Shown here: positions 1 to 10,902 of the stretch, in pieces
Layout of the letters: each line of letters begins with the position of its first letter
Numbering within the stretch: position 1 is the stretch's first letter
Assembly: GCA_021432635.1 (NCBI GenBank)
Contig: MU270054.1
Location: forward strand, 294,544-333,499
Length of the DNA stretch: 38,956 nucleotides
Source: Thozetella sp. PMI_491
Lineage: Eukaryota > Ascomycota > Sordariomycetes > Chaetosphaeriales > Chaetosphaeriaceae
Reading direction: 5' to 3'
Translations under genes and position numbers: made by a program
The notes under the pieces: model-generated
What the model was told of the DNA's origin: nothing
Seen by the model: only the letters and a program-made list of their open reading frames with translations
Database searches by the model: none

Positions 1-274
1 TTTTTTTTTTGGCGGACTACTAATCTAGAACTATGTAGCACTGATAAGATGAATCGCTGTGGAAAGTAGTGCCGTTCGGTCTAATAAGCCATTAGCGCAT
101 GTTGCGTTCGATGTTTAAGTTAACAAGGACGTAGGTAGTAGCCAGCCTCATTTCCTCCAACTCTAACTGATACGAGCAAGATATTTACGCTTTAGAGATG
201 ATTCGGCTCAGACCTCTTAAGCATATTGAAAAACTGCAAGACGGGCAACTTAGAAGTCGTCTAGTCATATTTAA

Positions 275-2944
275 CTAATAGCAACTCAGCTCTTGATACA
301 TGGGTGCATAGAAGATCCCTGCTGTACAAGTGCCTAGATCCCGTCCTTCGTTGTGGCAGTCTGAGTACCACTGACCGTTCAGGTTGATCCACGTACGACT
401 AAGACCACAGCCTTCCCAAGTGAATCCGCAAGTGCCCCCAGCGCAAAACTTGACGCCGCAGGGATTGAAAGGCTCTTGTCCCAGAAAACGGCCGGTCTTA
501 CAGGCATCATCACCATTCACCCACGCGTTCCAAACAGTAAATACCAACCCTTCGAACGAAACTTGGTTGTAGTAGCCGATATTGATACGCACCTTGGACG
601 GGGGAGGCGGCGGCGGCGGTGGCGGCGGCGGCAAGGAGACAGATGTCGGCCACACGACCCGAAAGCTGTTCCAGCCCCAGTCATTGCCACGCTGGTAGCA
701 AACCCAGTCATTCGTCAACTTTACCTCGCTCCAAGTCGAAGAGCCACAGCTCCCGTCAGGGTACATGCGGATGTGGATGCCGTGGCCGAACAGCGACTTG
801 CCTACGCCTTGCTCGAAGCCCTTGAATGTGAAGCCGGGCTTGATGCAGCCCGACGAGCCTTGCTCTAGCCCGCCCATATTGACGTATAGACGCGGGCTGC
901 AACAGGACGAGTCGCTGTACAGGCCGATCAGTAGAAGATCATCCGATGGGGCATGGTGCTGTGCGCTATTGCAACTGCTGCCCCCGCCACTGCTGCCACT
1001 GCCGCCGCTGGACGGCGGAGCGGCCGGTTGGCTGGAAGCGATTTTGAAACTCTTCCAAGTCACTCCACTGGTGTAGCAGAGAGCCTTATTTGTCAAGTCA
1101 GAGGTGTAGGCCGTGCCAGAGCAGCCCGAGCCGGTGTAAGTAAGGACGTGGATGTCGCGCCCAAACATGCTGGACCCGACCTTCATACTGTAGCCTCCAA
1201 AGGCCTTGTTGGCATCGTGACATGAAGCAAGCGTGCCGAGCTTGATCGTCTCGAATGAGTTGCAGCAGGTATTCTGGTCTGAAAACAGCTCCAGGCTCAC
1301 TGTGTTGTCGGAGTCGTTATCAGGCTGGCCAAAACCGCATCCTCCGCTGCTTCCGCCGCTACTCCCGCCACTGCCATCGCTGCCATCCTCTCGGATCATG
1401 AAGCTGTTCCACGCCTTGCCGTTGTTCAGATGCGCCCAGCACAGGGCTTTGTTGGTCAGCGACGCCACCGTCGCGGTGCTTCCCTGGCAGTCGTCCTGGT
1501 CGAAGAGTAGAATGTGGATGTCGCGGCCGAACATGTTCTTGCCAACTGCCTGCGTGAAGTCCTTGAATGGTTTGTTCGCATTGTGACACGCCCCAAGGCT
1601 TCCGAGTTTAATGTTCTCTATGGCAGTATCGCAGCAGTTATTTTCGAACAAATTTAGCGTGACGGTATTGTCGGAGCTGATAGCTGGCATGCTATTGTCG
1701 CACGGGGATTGTCCCCCATCGCCACCCGCTGTGGCGGTTACCGAGATCTTGAAGCTGAGCCACTTGGATTTTGGCGTCCCATCATTCCAACAGTCGTCTT
1801 TGTTGGTCAGTTTGAAGCTGTCCGGGTCGCCCTGGCAGTCGGTGCTCTCGTAGGCAAAGATGTGAATATCGCGGCCGAACATGGCGGAGCCAACTGACTG
1901 TACAAAGCTGGCAAAGCCGCCTTGACCGGCATTGTGGCAGGATTCCAGCGTGCCGAGCTTAAAGGTCTGGGTTGTCGAGCAGCAGTTACCGTCTCCAAAG
2001 AGCTTGAGCGTCACTGTATTGTCGGACGCCACGGCTGGGCGAGTGGGATCGCAGTTCCCTGGAGTCCCCTCCGGGGGCGAGGCCGTAGCTGTCCGATCGA
2101 TGGCTGTGATGATATTGAACGGCCCAATGCCGGCCCTGGGGCTCTCGGTAACGCCTGCGGGGGGCCACGTGGGCGCGATCGCTGTGGAGGAGTGCGTTAC
2201 TTTAATGTCGAAGAAATGCACGCTGGATGCACTAGTCCCCTGGAGATAATTTCCGACTTTGAAATAGCTTTTGGGCGCACCGAGGCTGAATGTCGTGAGC
2301 TGGACGAACCCGCCACCATTGAGTCGTACGGAGAGAACGTTGTTTTCGTAGCGAATTTCATAAGAAAACGTTTCTCCTACGGGTACATCTCCGATGTCGA
2401 ATCTGACCATATTTCCACCATCTCGCGTTTGCTCTACGCCCATCTCGATGTGCCCGGACGAGCTGTAGAACAGTTCGGCCACTGGCTTGGTGGATACGCT
2501 GTCATCGATATGTATCTGGCCGATACATGTTGAGCCTCCCGCACTGATGACGGCGAGGGTCGCGGAGAGCCGGTTGACCGGCCCCCAAGGATCCCAAGAG
2601 CTTGGATTTTGCTCACGGAGTTCGGTGCGGCAGTGCAGGCTGTTGGGCGTCGTGACACATCCTGTTGTGTCCGGGGCACCAGGCACTTTCATCACCAGTG
2701 CGCCGTCCCCGCTTTCGGTGAAGAAATAATCAAAGTTCTGCCATCCGGAACAGCCTTGCAGCTGGCCCGAAGATATTGTGGTTGGGGAGCCTGGCGATCC
2801 GATAGGTAGCTGAAGAGACCAGTGACTGAGGTCAAAATTTCCGCCTGGAGCGCAACTGGGGTTCAAGCCTACAACCAGTCGAACGCAGGATACTGCCAGC
2901 CCGATCGCGACTCTTAGGCCGCAGGGCAGCACCTTCGCGCCCAT
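275..2944 (-). CDS. Secreted PL7-type polysaccharide lyase (alginate/glucuronan lyase-like) with four Cys-rich repeats
   Basis: One uninterrupted 889-residue frame. Residues 1-27 look like a signal peptide. Residues 30-255 match polysaccharide lyase family 7: RTELRE at 106-111, QIHIDD at 143-148 (the catalytic Gln and His of the family) and YFKVGNYLQ at 227-235 (catalytic Tyr region). PL7 enzymes cleave uronic-acid polymers such as alginate or glucuronan by beta-elimination. After a linker come four repeats of about 100 residues (298-402, 415-518, 536-635, 658-766), each with a CC pair, about four more Cys and the core FGRDIH (FGHGIH in the fourth). Gly/Ser linkers separate them. A run of 11 prolines (772-782) leads to a Cys-rich C-terminal domain (785-889). 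I do not recognise the repeats or the C-terminal domain; carbohydrate or wall binding is a guess. Family PL7 is fairly sure; the substrate is unknown. Confidence 0.85.
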   Translation of the reverse strand: MGAKVLPCGLRVAIGLAVSCVRLVVGLNPSCAPGGNFDLSHWSLQLPIGSPGSPTTISSGQLQGCSGWQNFDYFFTESGDGALVMKVPGAPDTTGCVTTPNSLHCRTELREQNPSSWDPWGPVNRLSATLAVISAGGSTCIGQIHIDDSVSTKPVAELFYSSSGHIEMGVEQTRDGGNMVRFDIGDVPVGETFSYEIRYENNVLSVRLNGGGFVQLTTFSLGAPKSYFKVGNYLQGTSASSVHFFDIKVTHSSTAIAPTWPPAGVTESPRAGIGPFNIITAIDRTATASPPEGTPGNCDPTRPAVASDNTVTLKLFGDGNCCSTTQTFKLGTLESCHNAGQGGFASFVQSVGSAMFGRDIHIFAYESTDCQGDPDSFKLTNKDDCWNDGTPKSKWLSFKISVTATAGGDGGQSPCDNSMPAISSDNTVTLNLFENNCCDTAIENIKLGSLGACHNANKPFKDFTQAVGKNMFGRDIHILLFDQDDCQGSTATVASLTNKALCWAHLNNGKAWNSFMIREDGSDGSGGSSGGSSGGCGFGQPDNDSDNTVSLELFSDQNTCCNSFETIKLGTLASCHDANKAFGGYSMKVGSSMFGRDIHVLTYTGSGCSGTAYTSDLTNKALCYTSGVTWKSFKIASSQPAAPPSSGGSGSSGGGSSCNSAQHHAPSDDLLLIGLYSDSSCCSPRLYVNMGGLEQGSSGCIKPGFTFKGFEQGVGKSLFGHGIHIRMYPDGSCGSSTWSEVKLTNDWVCYQRGNDWGWNSFRVVWPTSVSLPPPPPPPPPPPSKVRINIGYYNQVSFEGLVFTVWNAWVNGDDACKTGRFLGQEPFNPCGVKFCAGGTCGFTWEGCGLSRTWINLNGQWYSDCHNEGRDLGTCTAGIFYAPMYQELSCY

Positions 2945-3773
2945 GATGGGTGTTGATTCCGGCTTGCCTGTAAAGTCGAGTTCGTGAAGAGCGCAAGGTA
3001 CCTTAGTTGCCAGCGCCTAGCCGCGGGTCTTATTTGCACGGCGTCAGAACAAGAGGGAACAAGATGCGTATGATATTGCCATGGTCGGATTAAGCCAGGT
3101 ACCTGCCATAATTGTAAAGCCGTTGCAATTAATTGGAAGCCTTCGGGCTTACACATCTTCAACTGCTCGAGCCAATCGCGCAAATCAAATCTGGCTCGTA
3201 TAAACGGCTGGGCCTTGGCATCTTCTTGGCATGGCTGAAAGCATTCAAAATTCAAAATTAGCGTTTCGAGAAATATCGCATCGGGCTAGGGAAGCGATAG
3301 GCACCCATTGTTTGCTCCAGTACAGGGGATTACTAATAAAGCTAGTTAGGTATACTTCAAGGCTACCGACCGCCGGCATGGCCCAATACGGCAGGGAAGC
3401 CATATTCCGTATGCGGTAAGTGGTCCAGTGAGATAAAAATCGAGAGCACTAGCTGAGGACTATTGGGGCGAGTAAGCTGACGAGACCTCCAGCACTAGGG
3501 AGCCCACTACGACGGGAAGGTTACTCAGCCGCCGGCCCTTGATGTTTAGTCACGAGTGATGGAACTCCTGGCCCCTGAATAACATCTGCGTGGGCATTGG
3601 CCCAAAGTACGCCGAAATATCTAGCCGAGGATCCTCGGGGCTGGATAAAGCAATCATCGTGTACCACCTCGTGCTACATCTTGTCCCATCCCATCTCCCC
3701 CAGCCCCTACCACCTCTTGGGCTGGCGTCTAAGCCTAATCGATTCGGCACTTTTCTTTGACCTGACCAGAAGC
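2945..3773. promoter_or_regulatory. Divergent intergenic promoter region
   Basis: This 829-bp stretch separates the starts of the PL7 lyase (leftward) and the WSC-subtilase gene (rightward), so it must hold both promoters. I see no convincing gene; the open frames here are short, without family motifs or signal peptides. A palindromic aaggtacctt lies close upstream of the lyase start. No factor site can be assigned with confidence. Confidence 0.5.
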
Positions 3774-6700
3774 ATGGCGACTCCTCAACTGCTCAGGCGG
3801 CAAGGAGCATCGCTGTGGCTTTTGCTCGCCCTTGGCCTACTTTTATGCCACCATCTTGCTGCAGCCGAGGCAAGAGGGGGACAGGTACGACGACCTCTAT
3901 GGGTCCCGAGAGGTGTCGGCATGCGATCTTTGAAGCGTGCTATCTCAAACGACCCCTCTTGCCCGGATGGCTGGCTTTGCAAACAGGGAGCTTGTCCGAA
4001 CGGCATCACTTGCCCATCTGGAGAGGTTTGCATCGAGTTTGAAGGGACATACGGTTGCGTACCGCTCGGCTCTAGTTGGTGTGCGCTGAATCCAACCACG
4101 TTCCAGGGGGTCGGATGTTGGGACGGGTTCTGCTGGTAAGACTCCTGCTCGTCCTGTTTTCCACTTTCGAACAAGGAACCCGAATATGCTGTCCAAATAT
4201 CTCTAAGCTAACTTGACCTGTCAAAGTCATGGTAATTGCTATTCCAACGGCGCGACGTGCTGTGACAACGATGCTGTCAAATGTAGTATCGGGAAGGCGT
4301 GTAATGTCTGTACACCAGAGCAGACTTGTCAGAATGGCTCGTGTCGTTCACCAGGGCAGTCCTCAAGCTCCACTGCCAAGCCCTCAACGACAAGCAGCTC
4401 CGTCCAAATCAGCACGTCGATACGCACGACGTCATCATCTGTTGTCATCACTGCAAGCAGCACTTCGATTCGGACGACGACTTCGTCATCTGTTGTCATC
4501 ACTGCAAGCAGCACTTCGATTCGGACGACGACTTCGTCATCTGTTATCAGCACCGCGAGCAGCACCTCGGTTCGCACGATAACGTCATCATCTTCAGTTG
4601 GGTTTACCTCGAGCTCTTCGCGGTCGAGCACCACGTCTCAGACAACGACAGCTGCGCCCACGCTGGTCACCGCGGTCTCTTCCTGGAAGCTACAGTCACC
4701 GTTTTGTTTCTTCGATGCACCTGACTCCAGAGTGCTTGTCAACGGGAGCAACACAGATCACAGCCAGTCGGGCATGACCGTGGAGAAATGCGTGGCTCTA
4801 GCTGATACCTGGCAGTATGCCGGCGTTGAATACGGCGGGTAGGTTTCCATCCGACTCACACTCCGTCCGCTAGGTTTATACGGGTCAAGAACGGCAGACG
4901 AAACTATTACCTTGGTGCTTCAATTTCCGCAAATAGCTAATCTGCCGTGTTATAAAGGGAATGCTTCTGGGGCGATGTGCCCTTCAACGCGGAAGCGTCT
5001 AACCAAGCAGATTGCAACCAACCATGCGACGGGAATCCATCACAGATATGCGGCGCTGGCAATCGTATTCAGTTGTACTTGGATACAGAATGGTCCCTGC
5101 TGGAACGCCCTGAGCTTGCCAGCTTGATGCAACAATATGCCGATGCTTTGGCCGAACTGAGGGCTTTGATCAAACAATGGCAAGACCTGGTGCTGCGATA
5201 CCAAGATTTGTTGAACCAACAGCAAGCCGCCAAGTTCAAACGAGACGATACAGAAATCCTACAAGTATTCCGAGAGATCCTCGATACATATGACGCGATC
5301 ATGAGGCGGAAAGGGCAGTACGGTGAGTCAACATTGCATTCTCATAGCCGCTGACTATGCGAGCAATAAAGAGAGTGATTTTAATCCCCGAAATCACAGA
5401 GGATTTGGTTAGGAGCATTCGCAAGCTTTTCGAGATTGCCATGCCTCGTGGAAAGGTATGTCGGCACTTATACGTATTTGGCACCTACCTACGCATGTAG
5501 TACTAACTGTCCGCTTAGGCCCGCCAAACCGAAGTGCAGCAGCTGGAACTACAAATAAGTCCGTCCTTTTCCTGCCTATAAATGAGGCTGTTATGAGATC
5601 TGACCTTAGTGATACGTGCAGTTAACCCGGTGGCTGAGCAGCTCACGCAAATCTCCACTGCTGTGGTCACCGAGGGCAGTGTCGGCGCTGCCCCAGCCGT
5701 TGCTGAAACTGCCGTACGTTATCTCGTGCCCAACCAGGAAGGTCTTATCTCACATTAGGCAATGACGCAGCTTGAGGTAGTCGGCGTGGCGGAAGTAGCA
5801 GGGACTACTGTAGCGACAGGAATATGTAAGTTTGCGGCATATGAGATCGTCACATGTGCGCGGCGAATAGATGTTGGGCTAATAGGTACTTTTGATAGTC
5901 GTTGTGGTTGCCAGCCTAATTGCGAGTCTCCTCGATTCTGGTGGCGGCGAAGGTCCCGGGCAAGGCCCTACCGCCACCATCCCGAGGCCCTCCACCACCT
6001 CGACCAGCACCACCTCCTCGTGCAGAGCAACATCTACCGCTGACAGCTATGAATGGATCGTCATGACGGATTTTGACACGTCTAGCAGCCAATTCAAAGA
6101 CATAGTGGCCGACTTCAAAAACAAAGGCGCGGAGATAAAGAGGACCGTGGAATATGACAGTATCAACTATCGGTTCTTTGCCGCAACCCTCAACAGCTGC
6201 CATGCGGACCTACTTAAAAACCCTCGTATCATAGGCTCTCTTCCCGATGCTGACCTTGCTCGCGATGATCCCCAAATAGACGCTACAAATCTTAAACGAG
6301 AGGTGCATGTTAGCGACATGTCAGACTTAAAGAGAGGAGCGGAAGAGGGCAGAAGCAACAGAACCATCGCCGCCCGTGTTGCCGATGATATTTATGTCCA
6401 AACGAATGCAGACGGAGTCAGCCCTCTCGCCGCTCCTTTCCACTTACAATTTCTTACCGAAGCTTGGGCAAAGCCGAGAACTCCAGGATTGAGTGAGTTC
6501 GGACACACCAGTCCCCCCTGCGGTATCAAAGGCTTACAACCGTCTTAGACTACGGCTTCCATGGCTATCTGTTCAAGCAGGACCCCTCCCAGCGTGCCCC
6601 GGTTACGGTTTATGTGCTTGATAGCGGCATTGATGACGCCCACATCGCAAGTTTATCAACTGAGAAACTCCAAGACATAGTGTGCATAGGCTGACGATTC

Positions 6701-7762
6701 GGTACTAGGACTTTCACCGTGATGCTTTGCAGTTCCCAAGACCAGGTGTTGTTGAACATAGAGCATTCTTCCCAAACACGAACACCGTGCCGTCTAGCAA
6801 CCACGGCACTGCCATGGCGTCGTACATTATGGGCGCGTACAGCGGAGTAGATAAGTACGCCCGACTGAAGTCATACAAAACATCCAGCATAAAGAACCCC
6901 AGCTTCAATAGTCAACAGGCCATGTTAGATGCCGTCGGGGCCGCAAAAGTGGACTATATTGCGGAGAAAAAGGCAGGACTGGCTAAATATGCTATCATCA
7001 ACATGTCCTCCGAGTCAAAAAATCTCGCTACTGATCCAGGCCCGCTGCCAGTCTCTGACCCTTGGCCCGAGTTATTGAATGAGCTCGCGGCCGAGGATAT
7101 TATCGTCATTCATTCGGCGGGTAACTTCGCGGCAAACAATCTTGGGGATCTCACCCCACCGATGCACTCTGCTTCTGTCCCTCGACTCATTGTTGTAGGG
7201 CTCAGCAACAGCAAAGACCTTCGAGTGCCTCAGCAGACCACAGAAGGAACCAGCGATGGGTTGACGGTATACGCATACGCTCATCATGCCCCGGCCGCAG
7301 AGTACAACACCGCGAAGTCCTACATCCTCCTGACAGGCACTTCTGGCGCGGCTGCCATTGTGTCTGGAGTGGTATCGATCATGCTGGCCACGGGGGGAAC
7401 CCCTGCTTCTGTGAAGAGTGATCTGCAAAGAATCTCGTTCAGCAGAAAGTCAGGAATACCCAGCGTGAAACACCCAGAAGGAGTTCCCATAGTGGCCATG
7501 GATCTTGAAGTCGGATGCTTCGTAACCAATCCTACGTCGCCTGAGATATCGAAGCCTGTCATCAATACCAAGGCCGACATTCCTATACCGCCTCCAGGAC
7601 TCCCTGATTCAGTAACCTTGGGAGATAGCGTGAATAACGTCCTGGGAAGAGTAAGTGAATCCCAAGCAAATCGATACTAAGTGTCAACATCCACTCATGC
7701 CTGCACTTACACATTACTAGATTGGTTTTACTATTCCATGCGAGAAATGGCCGGAAACCTGA
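3774..7762 (+). CDS. WSC-domain, single-pass membrane, subtilisin-like (S8) protease chimera
   Basis: Inferred exons: 3774-4135, 4227-4838, 4958-5322, 5376-5455, 5519-5558, 5622-5713, 5759-5825, 5899-6492, 6549-6646, 6709-7650, 7721-7762. They join to 1097 residues. Residues 1-32 are a signal peptide. A Cys-rich region (about 58-155) is followed by a Ser/Thr stalk. A WSC domain (about 280-363) carries AGVEYGG-ECFWG and DCNQPCDG-ICGAGNR, as in wall-glycan-binding WSC modules. A helical stretch leads to a hydrophobic segment near 528-552 and then a propeptide-like region (EWIVMTDF). The S8 triad is complete: Asp762 in VYVLDSGI, His802 in NHGTAMA, Ser982 in GTSGAAA, with oxyanion Asn909 in HSAGN. 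Intron 9 needs a GC donor to keep frame. The small exons between WSC and protease are the weakest part of the model; two adjacent genes remain possible. Confidence 0.75.
4435..4587 (+). repeat. 51-nt coding minisatellite in the Ser/Thr stalk
   Basis: Three tandem 51-nt units at 4435-4485, 4486-4536 and 4537-4587, the first two essentially identical and the third diverged. Each unit codes 17 residues of the type SSVVITASSTSIRTTTS, so copy-number change keeps the frame and only lengthens or shortens the probably O-glycosylated stalk between the Cys-rich region and the WSC domain. Confidence 0.9.
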
Positions 7763-7946
7763 GTACTCTACTCATGCTAGTAATGCAAACTAGCAGAAGT
7801 GCGTTAAGGGACCAGGCCAAGGACGTGTGAAATTCATTATAGATCAGGGTTTCTACGAAAATATCAAGCTTTGACAAGATAATTCGAACACTTTGAACGG
7901 ATCAAATTCTCAAGTAATCTTTAGACAACATTAGAAATCCTTATCT

Positions 7947-10058
7947 TCAAGCACCTGAGTCTCGTAGTACACCCTTTTCCATGGGATTCTCGTCCTCAAA
8001 TACTGAATGAAGAGGAATTTGATTAGAAGAGTTGTGAAAAGAAGCTCCTGCTTCGTTGTGTATGGTAGGTACTTACGATCTCCGAGCTCTTCCAAGGTTG
8101 GCCCTTTCGTCTCGGGGTAGACGAAGTAAATGACTGATGTTTCGATGGAAAGCCACACCTACAGTCTTATTTAGCGGCCGAAAAAAGCCATGGTCAGAAT
8201 CAGCATACCACATATACGAGATAGAACTTCCAACCAATATTCGCCAGACCTATGGGATTCACAAACTGATTGAATGCCGAACTTCCGCGTGTAAATATCT
8301 GCGTCACAGCAACGCCCTTGGATCGGTGGACAAAAGGAAACACCTCGGTGATGAAGATATATGTCAATGGATGCATGATCTAGTTTTTGCGATAGAAATG
8401 AGCACAAAATTCTGCGATCAAGAGAATATGACGCGCTGGTGGCTCACCGTGTAAAATGTGTAGTAGATAAATATCATCGCAACTACAGCGCCTGCGGCCT
8501 GAGAATTTCCGGTCTGCACATAAGAGGCAGTACATCCCGTCCAGACTGCATAGACACAAGTCATTCCAACGAAGGCGATCAGATACTGCGTACGTCGTGG
8601 GAGAAATTTGGTCAGGACAGCGAAGCTAGCTCCTGTGAGAAAGTTCCAGCACTGCACATGCCGGTCAGCGAGCGGCTACCAATCAAGGATCAACTCGAGG
8701 AATCAAGGATATATTCGTACTGTGAGACCCAAGTTTATGATGTTTTGGGTTCGCTTGTCCGTAATATTGACAGTTGCGAGAACTTGAGCAAGATAGTACC
8801 TGCGGCTCAGGTTTAGTTCTTGATGCGGAGTGCCTTTGCGATTGCAGCAAGACATTGGCACCAGATCCATGGACACTTACGATGCTAGGCCGTTGCCTGA
8901 CCACTGGCTGAATAGTCCCACGCAGGCGGCAATGAAAGTTCTCCTGCGATTCCCTGGCGTCTGGAGCAGTTCAGCCCATCTTCGCTTCGAGTTTTCCACC
9001 TCCAGGCGAACGCGATCCCGAATCTCGGCGAACTCGGCATTTACGAACGGGTCGTCGCGATTCCCTTCAGCGTGGTACTTGATCAAGATGTCGAACGCTT
9101 CGTCTCCTCGGTCTTTGGAGAGCAGCCAGCGCGGCGACTCTGGGACGAACCAGATGAAAACGATCTGGAGGAGCGCTGGCCCCAGCTGCACCACAGAAGG
9201 GACCTTCCACGACCAGTCATTTGGCATCGAGTATGTTCCAAGCGTCGTGCCGGCAGCAATGATGGCCCCAACGTACTAGGAGCGAAGATTAATCAGCACA
9301 AAATGGCTCTTTTTCACGTGCTAGATGCGCTCCTATGCCTAGTATAGGGACCTATATACGACTCACCCAAGATTCATTGAAGAGGCCGTTCAGGACGCCA
9401 GACTCCCTCGGGTATGCTAGCTCTGCGATGAGCTGGGAAGCACCCGAGATGCAGAATGGTATACCCATTCCGAGGATGAGGCGCGATACAAGAAACATGG
9501 CGGCTGATTAAACCCAATTAGTTCTGCTGTCATACAGGAAGGACTAATAACGAAGCACATGCTATTAATAGACGTAGTTTGTAAGATGACGCCGACGATG
9601 GTGATGGCAGAGCCAATCGTTATGCTATGCTTTCGACCGACTCTTTCATTGATCTATACACGAGGTGAGCTTTACATGCGTACCAAAGAGTGTCCCTGGA
9701 CTCACATATGGCACAATTGGCAAGGAAATAAGCCCGCCTAGATTAAATGCAGCGCTAATAATCCCAAGCATAGCGCCATGGGGGTTGTTGAAATCTTCAT
9801 CATGTCAACGGCATTCCAAACGGTTGTGATGGGAACAGGAGCTTTACAACTCAGCCAAGGTTCTACTGCTTGGAGGCCATTTAAAATACTACCGTCATAT
9901 CCCGAGGTCATCTCACAGCCGAGGACGGCGGGCACAAGGAAGAAATACAGACGGCGTAGGTTTGGCTTCCGGTACCATGGCGTCGTGTTAAGCCTTAGTA
10001 GACGATTCACCTCGGACTCCTCGGCAACTTTTGCCACATCCGTCTGCTTTCTCACCAT
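7947..10058 (-). CDS. MFS sugar transporter (lactose permease/hexose transporter type)
   Basis: Inferred exons in gene order: 9848-10058, 9706-9794, 9563-9653, 9367-9503, 8881-9275, 8721-8799, 8448-8651, 8209-8379, 8077-8158, 7947-8002. They join to 504 residues, the usual size of a 12-helix sugar porter. Family signatures are present: GYDGSILNGLQ in helix 1, NERVGRK in the loop after helix 2, PESPRWLL before the central loop, YITE-like IFITEVFPFVHRSKG, and PETKGPTLEEL at the C-terminus. It should import a mono- or disaccharide by proton symport across the plasma membrane. Its position among secreted polysaccharide-active genes fits uptake of released sugars. The third intron (9504-9562) works only with a GC donor. 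Separate open frames make the locus look broken, but splicing restores all of it. The substrate cannot be read from sequence. Confidence 0.88.
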
Positions 10059-10638
10059 CGCGGGTTGATTTCGAAGTATGCGTTAGCTTGTGGGTGAAAC
10101 CCCTCTCTCCAACCTGATGACAGTCGTCGGTACGGGTACAGTTGCTCATTTATACACCCGCACAACCCCGCATGCATCTTGGCTGTGGCCGGGTCGCCCA
10201 TCAATAGCTGCAGGAGACTTTCTTAGCCACGAGATAGGCTACACTGGTCCCGGGGTAAACGAGAATGTGCGGGGATGAGCCGCTCGTCCATATTTGCAGA
10301 TCTTAACCCACGAGCTCGAATTTATCCCAGGATTTCTTCGTTGACGAGATTTCAACCTGTCTAGGGAGTCGGTTCTTTTTATCAAACAGGCTCACGACAC
10401 TCTCTCGCGTACAGAAAAATTGGTGAGAGAGCAGGTTCATTCACATCGTGGAGATACTCTTGGTGCTGGATTGAGATGAACTGACACGATATGGCAGTGT
10501 CTACCCCACACAAGCACTGACTTCTATCACACGACAACTATGAACCTTCACTTGGTATCCCTTTTGGGGTTGTTGGGTAGCATTGTGCGCCAGCTTTATG
10601 CGGGGAGACGGCGTAGATCCCAGTAAACATCATGCAAA

Positions 10639-10657
10639 AGCCGGCAAACAGCCGGCT
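10639..10657. repeat. Short perfect hairpin agccggc-aaaca-gccggct
   Basis: Seven-base arms with a five-base loop. It carries CGG and CCG half-sites, so it could be a Zn2Cys6 factor site or a terminator-like fold. Only the symmetry is certain. Confidence 0.4.
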
Positions 10658-10756
10658 CGTGGGTTACCGCATGAAAGTCGAAATAGAAAAATGTAATCAT
10701 GAATAGTATTAGCTATTTTTTACTACCTAGATAGGTAGGACCAGGTCGTAACAAGA

Positions 10757-10810
10757 TAGTATAGTCACTCGTTTCGGCTTGACCTTACAGGTTCAATCCC
10801 GCGCCGTGCC
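10757..10810 (+). pseudogene. Degenerate tRNA-Pro(CGG)-like relic
   Basis: The stretch has an A-box-like tagtatagtca, a ctcgtttcgg block resembling the anticodon arm of fungal tRNA-Pro(CGG), and a B-box ggttcaatccc with spacing similar to a tRNA gene. The acceptor stem and anticodon stem do not pair properly, so it is not a working tRNA. It may be an old tRNA copy or the head of a SINE-like element. Confidence 0.3.
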
Positions 10811-10902
10811 TATAGTCATCTAGATATTCTTTTAGCCACAAGAACTTAAGTCCAGTTACGGCCATGATCCCCTACGCCGCCACTGTCGCCATAGCTTCAA
10901 CT

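Larger units (their letters stand above)
10059..10902. other. Intergenic region, no supported gene
   Basis: An 844-bp gap between the transporter start (leftward) and the end of the esterase gene. It presumably holds the transporter promoter. It contains a short hairpin (10639-10657) and a tRNA-like relic (10757-10810). A 28-codon frame starting near 10542 begins like a signal peptide but has no other support. Confidence 0.5.

Noticed and set aside
1922..2533. 203-codon plus-strand frame opposite the PL7 gene
   Set aside because: It lies wholly antisense to a motif-rich coding region and has no family features of its own.
7947..10058. Sugar transporter as a broken pseudogene
   Set aside because: The fragments lie in different frames, but ten exons with good splice signals restore a full 504-residue protein.
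10542..10625. Small frame starting MNLHLVSLLGLLGS, possible secreted peptide
   Set aside because: Only 28 codons; signal-like start but no mature part and no further evidence.
10744..10755. ggtcgtaacaag, similar to the 3' end of small-subunit rRNA
   Set aside because: The match covers only about 11 bases and the flanks do not match rRNA.
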